Shown piece by piece: positions 1-7,420 of a DNA stretch of 64,000 nt (the stretch's first letter is position 1; each line of letters starts with the position of its first letter). A model generated the notes under the pieces. It worked only from the letters and a program-made list of their open reading frames with translations, did no database searches and had not been told where the DNA came from. This DNA comes from Acidovorax sp. 69 (GTDB lineage: Bacteria; Pseudomonadota; Gammaproteobacteria; Burkholderiales; Burkholderiaceae_C), in contig NZ_PGEP01000001.1 of the NCBI RefSeq assembly GCF_002797445.1, forward strand, positions 4,340,501 through 4,404,500, given 5' to 3'. Both the position numbers and the translations under genes were made by a program.

Positions 1-278
1 CGGTTCACTGTGACGCCGCCCACGGGGTGGTTGAACGCCAGGCCCACGGCAATGCGCGCCATGTTCATGCCTTGCTCGCCCTCGGGGAACGAGCAGCCGA
101 TGATGGCGTCTTCAATGGCCTTGGGGTCCAGCGTGGGGACCTGCAGCATGGCGCTTTGGATGGCGGCGACCAGCAGGTCGTCGGGGCGGGTGTTCTTGAA
201 ATAGCCGCGGCCGGAGCGCCCGATGGGCGTGCGCGTGGCAGCAACGATGTAGGCGTCCTGGACTTGTTTTTGAGCCAT
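1..278 (-). CDS. Acetyl-CoA C-acyltransferase (thiolase), N-terminal part
   Basis: This would be the thiolytic last step of beta-oxidation. The visible 92 residues start MAQKQVQDAYIVAATRTPIG, the standard thiolase opening, and continue to the EGEQGMNMARIA block and GGVTVNR. The gene is cut by the window edge just before the segment that normally holds the catalytic cysteine. The ATG lies 15 bp after the stop of the thioesterase-like gene, so it is probably the distal gene of the operon that starts at the TetR gene. The family is certain; chain-length specificity cannot be read from this fragment. Confidence 0.93.
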   Translation of the reverse strand, partial: MAQKQVQDAYIVAATRTPIGRSGRGYFKNTRPDDLLVAAIQSAMLQVPTLDPKAIEDAIIGCSFPEGEQGMNMARIAVGLAFNHPVGGVTVN

Positions 279-293
279 GGTGTTGAAACTCCT

Positions 294-803
294 TCAATTC
301 TTGGCGGGGCGGCTGGAAGGAATCCAGGCCCACGTAAATACACATTCGACCGGCTCCACGCCGGCGTCGTCGGTCACGGAGACCGCCACCTGCACCTCGC
401 CCTTGTCGCTGGCCTGCATGGCGGCGCGCTGCTCGGCCGTGAGCGTGGCCACGGCCTTCAAGCCGCCGGTGGCGCGCTTCTTGAACGCCATGGAGAGCTC
501 CTTGGCCAGCGGGATGCAGTCGTCGCGCACGTTCATGCCCACCACCATGCCGGTGGCCGTTTCGGCCAGCAGGTTCATGGCCGAGGCATGCACACCACCA
601 ATGTGGTTCTGCACGCGATGCTCGTTGGCCAGGTGCACCTCGACGCGCTCAGGGGTGAGCGATACGAACTTCACCCCGGCCGTGCCGGTGAAGGGCACAG
701 CCCGGCGCAAGATGATGTTCTGCACGAAGCCACGCATGAAGGCGGGCGCCTCGTCCAGGCGCATCAGCGAGCGCTGGAGTTTGTTGGGGGCGTGGTCCGT
801 CAT
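294..803 (-). CDS. Hotdog-fold DUF4442/PaaI-like protein (possible acyl-CoA thioesterase)
   Basis: This 169-residue protein has the profile of the DUF4442 branch of hotdog-fold proteins, which are related to PaaI-type acyl-CoA thioesterases. The stretch NHIGGVHASAMNLLAETATG (about residues 67-86) matches the central hotdog helix, and GMNVRDDCIPLAKELSMAFK follows. It sits between the multifunctional beta-oxidation protein (11 bp away) and the thiolase. This suggests a role in releasing CoA or in editing dead-end acyl-CoAs; that role is inferred from context. No signal peptide is present, so it should be cytoplasmic. Confidence 0.8.
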   Translation of the reverse strand: MTDHAPNKLQRSLMRLDEAPAFMRGFVQNIILRRAVPFTGTAGVKFVSLTPERVEVHLANEHRVQNHIGGVHASAMNLLAETATGMVVGMNVRDDCIPLAKELSMAFKKRATGGLKAVATLTAEQRAAMQASDKGEVQVAVSVTDDAGVEPVECVFTWAWIPSSRPAKN

Positions 804-814
804 AGCGATGCCGA

Positions 815-3238
815 TCAGTTGCGGACTGGCTTGCCGGTCGAGAGCATCCCAAGGATGCGCTCGTGCGTCTTGGGCTGCGCGATCAGGTGGCAGAACGCCT
901 TGCGCTCCAGCGTGAGCAAGTATTCCTCGCTCACCAGCGCGCCGGCATCCACATCACCACCACAAACCACCTCGGCAATCATCGTGCTGACCTTGAAGTC
1001 GTAGGCGCTGATGAAACCGCCGTCGCGCATGTTCACCAGCTGCGCCTTGATGGTGGCCAGGCCACTGCGGCCAGCCACCGGGAACAGGCGCTTGTGCGGT
1101 GCACGCCAGCCGCTGGCGGCCATGGACTTGGCTTCGTTGATGGCCACGAACAGCAGCTCGTCCTTGTGGGGCACGATGATGTCGCTGTCCAGCAAAAAAC
1201 CCAGCTTGCGCGATTCCAGCGCGCTGGTGCCCACCTTGGCCATCGCGGCGGCGGTGAAGCCTTCGGTCAGGAAGGGCAGGATGTCCTTGCCCGTAGAGGC
1301 CGCCATGTTCTCGGCCGCACGGCGAGCGATGTAGGTCAGGCCACCGGCGCCGGGCACCAGGCCCACGCCCACTTCCACCAGGCCGATGTAGCTTTCCATG
1401 TGCGCCACACGCTTGGCCGAATACACGGCCAGCTCGCAACCACCGCCCAGAGCCATGCCGTGGATGGCAGCGACGACAGGCACCTGCGCGTAGCGGATGC
1501 GCATCATCAAGTTCTGCAGCTCCTGCTCGATGCTTTCCACCGCATCGGCGCCGCCGACCATGAAGGCGGGCATCGTGGCTTCCAGGTCAGCACCCACGCT
1601 GAAAGGCGCGTCGCCAGACCAGATCACCATGCCTTGATACTCGGCCTCGGCCAGCTCCAGGCCTTCCATCAGCGCTTCCATCACTTCAGGGCTGATGGCG
1701 TGCATCTTGTTCTTGATGCTGGCAATGAGGACTTGACCGTCCAGCGTCCAGGTGCGCAGGGCTCTCGATTCCGCGATGGTCGTACCAGCGGTGCGCCAGT
1801 CAGGCAGGTTGGTCTCGCCCAGCAGCGTCTCGGGGAAGATCTGGCGTTGGTACACAGGCAGTTGGCGGCGCGGCACGAATTGGCCTTGCGATGCACTCCA
1901 CGAGCCTTGCTCGGTGTGCACGCCACCGGCTTCGGCCACAGGGCCCTTGAACACCCACGCGGGCAGCGGTGCCTTGCACAGTGCCTTGCCAGCGTCGATG
2001 TCCTCTTGAATCATCTGGGCCACGTCGAGCCAGCCGGCTTCTTGCCACAGCTCGAACGGGCCCTGCTTCATGCCGAAGCCCCAGCGCATGGCCTGGTCCA
2101 CATCACGGGCGTTGTCAGCAATCGTGCCCAGGTGCACGGCAGCGTAGTGAAAGCTGTTGCGCAGAATGGCCCACAGGAACTGGCCGGGCGCGCCTTCGGC
2201 GTTGCGCAGCAGGCGCAGGCGCTCGGCAGCGGGCTTCTTGAGCATGCGGCCATACACCTCGTCGGCCTTCTGGCCGGCGGGCACGTACTCTTCGCTCTCC
2301 AGCTCAAAGCGCATCACATCGCGGCCGACCTTCTTGAAAAAGCCTGCCTTGGTCTTCTGGCCCAGGTTGCCCAGTTCCAGCAGCTTTTTCAGCACGGCGG
2401 GTGTGCCAAAGCTTTCGTAGAACGGATCAAACTGTGCAGCCCCTTTGGTAGCGTCGCCGCTCAGGTTGTCCTGCAGCGTCTTGATGACGTGGGCCATGGT
2501 ATCGAGGCCCACCACATCGGCGGTGCGGAAGGTGCCACTCGATGCTCGGCCGAGCTTCTTGCCGGTGAGGTCGTCCACCACGTCGTAGGTCAGGCCGAAG
2601 TTCTCGACCTCTTTCATCGTGGCCAGCATGCCGGCGATCCCGACCCGGTTGGCGATGAAGTTGGGCGTGTCGTGCGCACGCACCACGCCCTTGCCCAGGC
2701 CGCTGGTCACAAAGGCTTCGAGCTGGTCCAGCACTTCGGGCTGGGTGGTGGGGGTGTTGATCAGCTCCACCAGCGTCATGTAGCGCGGGGGGTTGAAGAA
2801 GTGGATGCCGCAAAAGCGCGGCTTGATGCTCTCTGGCAGCACTTCGCTCAACTTGGTGATCGACAGGCCCGAGGTGTTGGACGCCAGGATGGCGTGCTTG
2901 GCCACGTGGGGCGCGATCTTGATGTACAGGTCGAGCTTCCAGTCCATGCGCTCGGCAATGGCCTCGATCACGAGGTCACACTCCTTGAGCAGGTGCATGT
3001 GCTCTTCGTAGTTGGCCTGCTGGATCAGCGCGGCGTCATCGGCCACGCCCAGGGGCGAGGGCTTGAGCTTCTTCAGGCCTTCCACAGCCTTGGTGACGAT
3101 GCCGTTCTTGGGACCCTCTTTGGCGGGCAGGTCGAACAGCACCACGGGTACCTTGACGTTGACGAGGTGGGCGGCAATCTGCGCGCCCATCACGCCTGCG
3201 CCGAGCACGGCGACTTTCTTCACTTGAAATCGGGACAT
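815..3238 (-). CDS. 3-hydroxyacyl-CoA dehydrogenase / enoyl-CoA hydratase fusion (FadN-like)
   Basis: This 807-residue protein should catalyse hydration of enoyl-CoA and NAD-dependent oxidation of 3-hydroxyacyl-CoA. The Rossmann motif VAVLGAGVMG is at about residues 9-18, and ASNTSGLSI and GIHFFNPP follow as in HCDH domains. The C-terminal half carries the crotonase signature AIHGMALGGGCEL near residue 596. The order dehydrogenase-then-hydratase is the reverse of E. coli FadB/FadJ and matches the FadN type. The start was placed at MSRFQVKK; the open frame extends 15 codons further but with no family similarity. It is in one operon with an acyl-CoA dehydrogenase upstream and thiolase downstream. 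Confidence 0.93.
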   Translation of the reverse strand: MSRFQVKKVAVLGAGVMGAQIAAHLVNVKVPVVLFDLPAKEGPKNGIVTKAVEGLKKLKPSPLGVADDAALIQQANYEEHMHLLKECDLVIEAIAERMDWKLDLYIKIAPHVAKHAILASNTSGLSITKLSEVLPESIKPRFCGIHFFNPPRYMTLVELINTPTTQPEVLDQLEAFVTSGLGKGVVRAHDTPNFIANRVGIAGMLATMKEVENFGLTYDVVDDLTGKKLGRASSGTFRTADVVGLDTMAHVIKTLQDNLSGDATKGAAQFDPFYESFGTPAVLKKLLELGNLGQKTKAGFFKKVGRDVMRFELESEEYVPAGQKADEVYGRMLKKPAAERLRLLRNAEGAPGQFLWAILRNSFHYAAVHLGTIADNARDVDQAMRWGFGMKQGPFELWQEAGWLDVAQMIQEDIDAGKALCKAPLPAWVFKGPVAEAGGVHTEQGSWSASQGQFVPRRQLPVYQRQIFPETLLGETNLPDWRTAGTTIAESRALRTWTLDGQVLIASIKNKMHAISPEVMEALMEGLELAEAEYQGMVIWSGDAPFSVGADLEATMPAFMVGGADAVESIEQELQNLMMRIRYAQVPVVAAIHGMALGGGCELAVYSAKRVAHMESYIGLVEVGVGLVPGAGGLTYIARRAAENMAASTGKDILPFLTEGFTAAAMAKVGTSALESRKLGFLLDSDIIVPHKDELLFVAINEAKSMAASGWRAPHKRLFPVAGRSGLATIKAQLVNMRDGGFISAYDFKVSTMIAEVVCGGDVDAGALVSEEYLLTLERKAFCHLIAQPKTHERILGMLSTGKPVRN

Positions 3239-3295
3239 GTCTTTTGTTCCTTGTTGATGGCGTTGCCGCGCGCAGGCGGGCAACGCAGGGGCCCG

Positions 3296-3733
3296 TTACT
3301 GGACCCGAACCCAGGTCTGCGTGCGACCGAAAGGGCCGAAGGAGCCCCGCACTTCGAGCTTCTTGCCGCCCTCGACGGGCGTCATGCGCAGGGTGTAGTT
3401 GCGGCCGTTCTCAGGGTCGAGAATCTTGCCGCCTTCCCACACGTCCTTGCCCTCGGTTTTTTTGGCGCTGCGGATGATCTCCAGCCCCAGGATGGGCTTG
3501 CCCTTGCGGTCGTCCGAACACTCATCGCAGACATCGTCGGGCTTGGCGTCCTTGGTCAGGCGCTTTTCCAGCGCCCCGTTCAGAACACCGCTGCCCATGT
3601 CACGGATGCGGATCTCGGCCTTGGCTTCGCCGGTTTTGTCGTCGATGTTGCGCCACAGGCCTTCGGGCGTCATCTGCGCCCAGGTCGGCAATGCACTCGC
3701 TACTAAAACTATAGCTACTACCGCTTTGAACAT
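3296..3733 (-). CDS. DUF2147 family secreted protein
   Basis: This 145-residue protein begins with a Sec signal peptide (MFKAVVAIVLVASALPTWA, cleavage after TWA). It continues as a DUF2147 domain: TPEGLWRNIDDKTGE, then a central GKPILGLEII segment and GRNYTLRM. The family is a small periplasmic or secreted beta-rich domain of unknown biochemical role. The codons of the signal peptide coincide with a copy of the dispersed TAGCT repeat seen elsewhere in the window. A secreted protein inside a beta-oxidation operon is unexpected; it lies between the acyl-CoA dehydrogenase and the FadN-like gene and is probably co-transcribed with them. Confidence 0.85.
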   Translation of the reverse strand: MFKAVVAIVLVASALPTWAQMTPEGLWRNIDDKTGEAKAEIRIRDMGSGVLNGALEKRLTKDAKPDDVCDECSDDRKGKPILGLEIIRSAKKTEGKDVWEGGKILDPENGRNYTLRMTPVEGGKKLEVRGSFGPFGRTQTWVRVQ

Positions 3734-3778
3734 AAGCGCTCCCCGGCAAAAAGGCTTGAAATCCGCACGATGCACCGA

Positions 3779-5575
3779 TCAGGCCAGGGCCAAATCGGTG
3801 TCCATCAGCACCTTGCTGCCAGCACGGGCCGTGCGCATCAGCGTGGCGGTTTCGGGGAACAGCTTGGCGAAGTAGAAGCGTGCCGTCTGCAGCTTGGCGC
3901 CATAGAACGGGTCGGTATTGCCAGCGGCGATCTCGCGCAGTGCCACCTGGGCCATGCGGGCAAACAGGTAGCCGAACACCAAGTGGCCCGCCACGCGCAG
4001 GTAGTCCACGGCGGCAGCGCCCACTTCGTCGGGGTTTTGCATGCCCTTGAAGCCGATTTCGGTGGTGAACTTGGTCATCTGGTCACCCAGCATGGCGACG
4101 GGGTTGATGAACTCGGCCATCTTCTCGTTCACGCCTTCTTCTTCCACCAGCTGGCCAATCAGTTTGCCCAGCTTCTTGAGCGTGGCGCCTTGGTTGCCCA
4201 GCACCTTGCGGCCCAGCAGGTCCAGCGACTGGATGGTGTTGGTGCCTTCATAGATCATGTTGATGCGGTTGTCGCGCACGTACTGCTCCATGCCCCATTC
4301 CTTGATGAAGCCATGGCCGCCGAAGACCTGCATACACGCGTTGGTGCTGATGTGGCCGTTGTCGGTGATGAAAGCCTTGACGATGGGCGTGAGCAGGGCC
4401 ACCAGTTCTTCGGAGTCCTTGCGCACCTTTTCATCGGGGTGGCTGTGCACCTTATCGAGCAGCAGCGTGCAGAAGATTTGCAGCGCGCGGCCACCTTCGG
4501 CATAGGCCTTGGCGGTGAGCAACATCTTGCGCACGTCGGGGTGCACGATGATCGGGTCGGCGTCCTTGTCCTTGGCCTTGGTGCCGCTCAGCGAGCGCAT
4601 CTGGATGCGGTCCTTGGCGTAGGCCAGTGCGTTCTGGTAGGCCACTTCCGTCAGACCCAGCGACTGGTTGCCCACGCCCAGGCGGGCGGCGTTCATCATC
4701 ACGAACATGGCCGCCAGGCCCTTGTTGGGCTGGCCCACCAGGGTGCCGGTAGCGCCATCGATGGCGATCTGCGCCGTGGCATTGCCATGGATGCCCATCT
4801 TGTGCTCCAGGCCCGTGCAGAAGATCGGGTTGCGCTCGCCCAGCGAGCCGTCAGCATTGACGTTGAACTTGGGCACGACGAACAGGCTGATGCCTTTGCT
4901 GCCCTTGGGCGCATCGGGCAGGCGGGCCAGCACCAGGTGCACGATGTTGGCGGTCATGTCGTGCTCGCCAGCGCTGATGAAGATTTTGTTGCCGGTGATC
5001 TTGTAAGTGCCGTCAGCCTGCGGCTCGGCCTTGGTGCGCAGCATGCCCAGATCGGTACCGCAGTGGGGTTCGGTCAGGCACATGGTGCCGGTCCACTCGC
5101 CGCTGGTGAGCTTGGGCAGGTACACCTTCTTTTGCTCGTCGGTGCCGTGCGCATGCAGGGCTTCATACGCGCCGTGCGACAGGCCGGGGTACATGGTCCA
5201 GGCCTGGTTGGCCGAGTTCATCATTTCGTACAGGCACTGGTTCAGCACGAAGGGCAGGCCCTGGCCGCCGTAAGCGGGGTCGCAGGAGAGTGCTGCCCAG
5301 CCGCCTTCGACGTACTTGGCATAGGCATCCTTGAAGCCCGACGGGGGCTTCACTTCGTGGGTGGCCTTATCGAGCACGCAGCCTTCGGTGTCGCCGCTGA
5401 TGTTGAGCGGGAAGGTCACTTCGGCGGCGAACTTGCCGGCTTCTTCGATCACCGCGTTGATCGTGTCCACATCCACCTCGGCATAGGGCGGCATGGCCTT
5501 GAATTCATCGCTGACCTTGAGCACTTCGTGCATGACGAATTGCATGTCGCGCAGGGGCGGCGTGTAGATAGGCAT
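3779..5575 (-). CDS. Acyl-CoA dehydrogenase, long form with C-terminal extension
   Basis: This FAD flavoprotein should introduce the trans-2 double bond in acyl-CoA. It has 598 residues, longer than the ~400 of simple acyl-CoA dehydrogenases, and resembles the group with an extra C-terminal domain (FadE/DmdC-like). Visible blocks are CLTEPHCGTDLG (middle domain), GNKIFISAGEHDM, and the active-site region YEGTNTIQSLDLLG near residue 440, whose Glu is the usual catalytic base. The start codon is 5 bp after the stop of the TetR gene, so the two are almost certainly co-transcribed. The natural substrate is not determined by sequence; long- or medium-chain acyl-CoA is most likely from context. Confidence 0.93.
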   Translation of the reverse strand: MPIYTPPLRDMQFVMHEVLKVSDEFKAMPPYAEVDVDTINAVIEEAGKFAAEVTFPLNISGDTEGCVLDKATHEVKPPSGFKDAYAKYVEGGWAALSCDPAYGGQGLPFVLNQCLYEMMNSANQAWTMYPGLSHGAYEALHAHGTDEQKKVYLPKLTSGEWTGTMCLTEPHCGTDLGMLRTKAEPQADGTYKITGNKIFISAGEHDMTANIVHLVLARLPDAPKGSKGISLFVVPKFNVNADGSLGERNPIFCTGLEHKMGIHGNATAQIAIDGATGTLVGQPNKGLAAMFVMMNAARLGVGNQSLGLTEVAYQNALAYAKDRIQMRSLSGTKAKDKDADPIIVHPDVRKMLLTAKAYAEGGRALQIFCTLLLDKVHSHPDEKVRKDSEELVALLTPIVKAFITDNGHISTNACMQVFGGHGFIKEWGMEQYVRDNRINMIYEGTNTIQSLDLLGRKVLGNQGATLKKLGKLIGQLVEEEGVNEKMAEFINPVAMLGDQMTKFTTEIGFKGMQNPDEVGAAAVDYLRVAGHLVFGYLFARMAQVALREIAAGNTDPFYGAKLQTARFYFAKLFPETATLMRTARAGSKVLMDTDLALA

Positions 5576-5580
5576 GGGGT

Positions 5581-6321
5581 TTACTCCTTGGAGGTGGTGG
5601 TTTGGTTGGAAACTTTGCGGCGCTTGGCGGCAGCAGGGGCTGCGGGCGCGGCTTCGGCCGACGGCTCGGCGCTGTAGCGCGCCACGGTGTTGTGAAAGCC
5701 CTGCACAGCCCGGCCCATGGAGCCAGGGGTCTGCAGGAACCGCGCTTCATAGTGCAGCGCGAGGATGAGACCGTGGATCTCGAAGAGCATCTGCTCGGCA
5801 TCGGTGTCGGCGCGCAACTCGCCCAGGACCTTGCACTGCTCGATGGCGCGGCGCATGGCGGCGTGCCAGGTCAGCACCGAACTGGCCAGCGCATCGCGCA
5901 CGGGGCCGGTGCGGTCATCGAACTCGACTGCGCCGCTGATGTAGATGCAGCCCGAGTCGATTTCAATGGAGGTGCGCTTCATCCAGTTGTCGAACAGCGC
6001 AGAAAGACGCCCCACGCCGCGCGCAGCGGACATGGCGGGGTAGAAGACCTCTTGCTCAAAACGCGTGTGGTATTCGCGGATGACGGAAATCTGCAGTTCT
6101 TCACGCGAGCCAAAGTGGGCAAACACGCCCGATTTGCTCATGCCCGTGACATCGGCCAGCGCCCCGATGGACAGGCCTTCGAGCCCGATGTGTGTCGCCA
6201 GCCCCAATGCGGCTTCCACAATGGCCGCCTTGGTTTGCTGACCTTTTTGCAAGGCGCGCCCGGTACCGCTGCGAGCGCGCGGAATGCGGGTGACCTGGCG
6301 GGATTCAGGGATGGCGGGCAT
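5581..6321 (-). CDS. TetR/AcrR-family regulator of the beta-oxidation operon
   Basis: This 246-residue DNA-binding regulator has a basic N-terminus and a TetR helix-turn-helix (LSIGALADVTGMSKSGVFAHFGSREEL, about residues 50-76; two pieces quoted as one motif region). The C-terminal domain is of the larger TetR type and would bind an effector, plausibly an acyl-CoA. It is the first gene of the minus-strand operon, and a perfect palindrome sits 13 bp before its start codon. It therefore probably represses itself and the downstream dehydrogenase, hydratase and thiolase genes. The C-terminal tail is Ala/Lys rich and likely disordered. Confidence 0.9.
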   Translation of the reverse strand: MPAIPESRQVTRIPRARSGTGRALQKGQQTKAAIVEAALGLATHIGLEGLSIGALADVTGMSKSGVFAHFGSREELQISVIREYHTRFEQEVFYPAMSAARGVGRLSALFDNWMKRTSIEIDSGCIYISGAVEFDDRTGPVRDALASSVLTWHAAMRRAIEQCKVLGELRADTDAEQMLFEIHGLILALHYEARFLQTPGSMGRAVQGFHNTVARYSAEPSAEAAPAAPAAAKRRKVSNQTTTSKE

Positions 6322-6334
6322 GGGTGTAAATAAA

Positions 6335-6348
6335 AACGAACGTTCGTT
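6335..6348. promoter_or_regulatory. Perfect 14-bp palindrome, probable TetR operator
   Basis: The sequence AACGAACGTTCGTT is an exact inverted repeat centred between 6341 and 6342. It resembles known operators of TetR-family fatty-acid regulators and lies 13 bp upstream of the TetR ATG. Autoregulation of the whole beta-oxidation operon is the obvious inference. Confidence 0.75.
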
Positions 6349-6430
6349 CTATTTTGCAGCAAATTCACTGCGGGACCCAAACCCCCGGAAAAAATAGGGA
6401 GGCCCACCCAAATCACCTGTTGCAGTGGCG

Positions 6431-6475
6431 CCACCGTCTGCCACCACCGTCTGCCACCACCGTCTGCCACCACCG
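6431..6475. repeat. Short 13-bp tandem repeat between tetR and slmA
   Basis: Imperfect units of CCACCACCGTCTG occur three to four times in a row (the first and last units incomplete). They fill part of the gap between the divergently regulated TetR gene and the end of slmA. No coding or clear regulatory meaning is visible; it may simply be a slippage-prone microsatellite. Confidence 0.8.
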
Positions 6476-6525
6476 CCCTCACCACCCACCGGTCCACCCG
6501 CCATAGGCGGCGGCTTTGCCACCAA

Positions 6526-7188
6526 TTACAGGATCAGCGCCAGACTGGCTTCCAGGTGCTCAGAGGGCAGTCGCTTGAAGCCTGAACGGGCATAACGCTG
6601 CAGGCGCCCTAAAGCAAAAGCGGTCAACACACTGGCGGCCACCTGGGCATCGACCGTGGGGGTGTCCGACCCAATCGCCGCCGAGCGCAGGCACTGGCGC
6701 AGGGTGGATTCGATGCGGTCGAAAAACTGGTTCATGCGTTGCTGCAGGCGTTCATGTTCAAACACGAGGGCGTCACCCACCATCACGCGCACCATGCCAG
6801 GGTTGCGTTCGCCAAACTGCAACAGCAACGCCACGATGCGCGCTGCCTGGCGCGCCCCCACGTCAGGGCTCTGCTCGGGGCCGGGCACATCGCGCCCGGT
6901 GATCTGGGTCACCAGGGTGAAGACGGTCTGCTCGATGAAGTCAATCAGACCTTCAAACATCTGCGCCTTGCTGGCGAAATGGCGGTACAGGGCGGCCTCG
7001 CTGACGGCCAGGCGCGCCGCCAGCGCGGCCGTGGTGATGCGCTCGGCCCCGGGTTGCTCCAGCATGGAGGCCAACGCCTGCAGGATTTGCTCGCGCCGCT
7101 CTCCGGGCTTGGGCCGCTTGCGCGCAACCGGGGTATCACCCGCATCGTCGGTAGTGGCAGGCTCGGGAATGGGCGAAAGTTCGGACAT
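6526..7188 (-). CDS. slmA: Nucleoid occlusion factor SlmA
   Basis: This TetR-fold protein should bind specific chromosomal sites and block FtsZ ring formation over the nucleoid. The 220-residue product has a charged leader, then GERREQILQALASMLE and a TetR HTH (AALAARLAVSEAALYRHFAS, about residues 55-74), the characteristic SlmA arrangement, followed by the SlmA-type helical domain ending in LALIL. The start MSELSPIPEP was chosen; upstream codons in frame are not conserved-looking. It lies downstream of argB and the two-component genes; slmA beside argB is a familiar arrangement in Comamonadaceae. Confidence 0.88.
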   Translation of the reverse strand: MSELSPIPEPATTDDAGDTPVARKRPKPGERREQILQALASMLEQPGAERITTAALAARLAVSEAALYRHFASKAQMFEGLIDFIEQTVFTLVTQITGRDVPGPEQSPDVGARQAARIVALLLQFGERNPGMVRVMVGDALVFEHERLQQRMNQFFDRIESTLRQCLRSAAIGSDTPTVDAQVAASVLTAFALGRLQRYARSGFKRLPSEHLEASLALIL

Positions 7189-7420
7189 GCGGGACAGAAG
7201 CTCTGGTAGGGCCCCGCGCCCCCGACATGCCGGCTGGGCATGCGCTGGTCTGCGGCAGGGCATGGATCATCACGGAGTGCGCGCCACCGGTGCAAGCAGG
7301 CCACCGGCTCTGGGGCGCCCGCTTGCGCCGCCCCCTTGTTTGCACAGGTCAGTCGTGTATGGAAATGATTCTCGCACAGGGTTCCGGGCCTGACCGCTGC
7401 GGCCAGACGCAGGCCCGGCG

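Noticed and set aside
863..3706. Very long open frame on the plus strand across the FadN-like and DUF2147 genes
   Set aside because: It is the antisense shadow of a high-GC gene; the translation is rich in His, Gln and Val with no domain pattern, while the minus strand has clear enzymes.
3770..5677. Long plus-strand frame across the acyl-CoA dehydrogenase
   Set aside because: Antisense shadow with His/Gly/Leu-rich composition and no recognisable motif.
7340..7380. Fur-box-like stretch (GAGAATCATTTCC on the minus strand) upstream of slmA
   Set aside because: Only one half of the inverted consensus is matched, and slmA is not a known iron-controlled gene.
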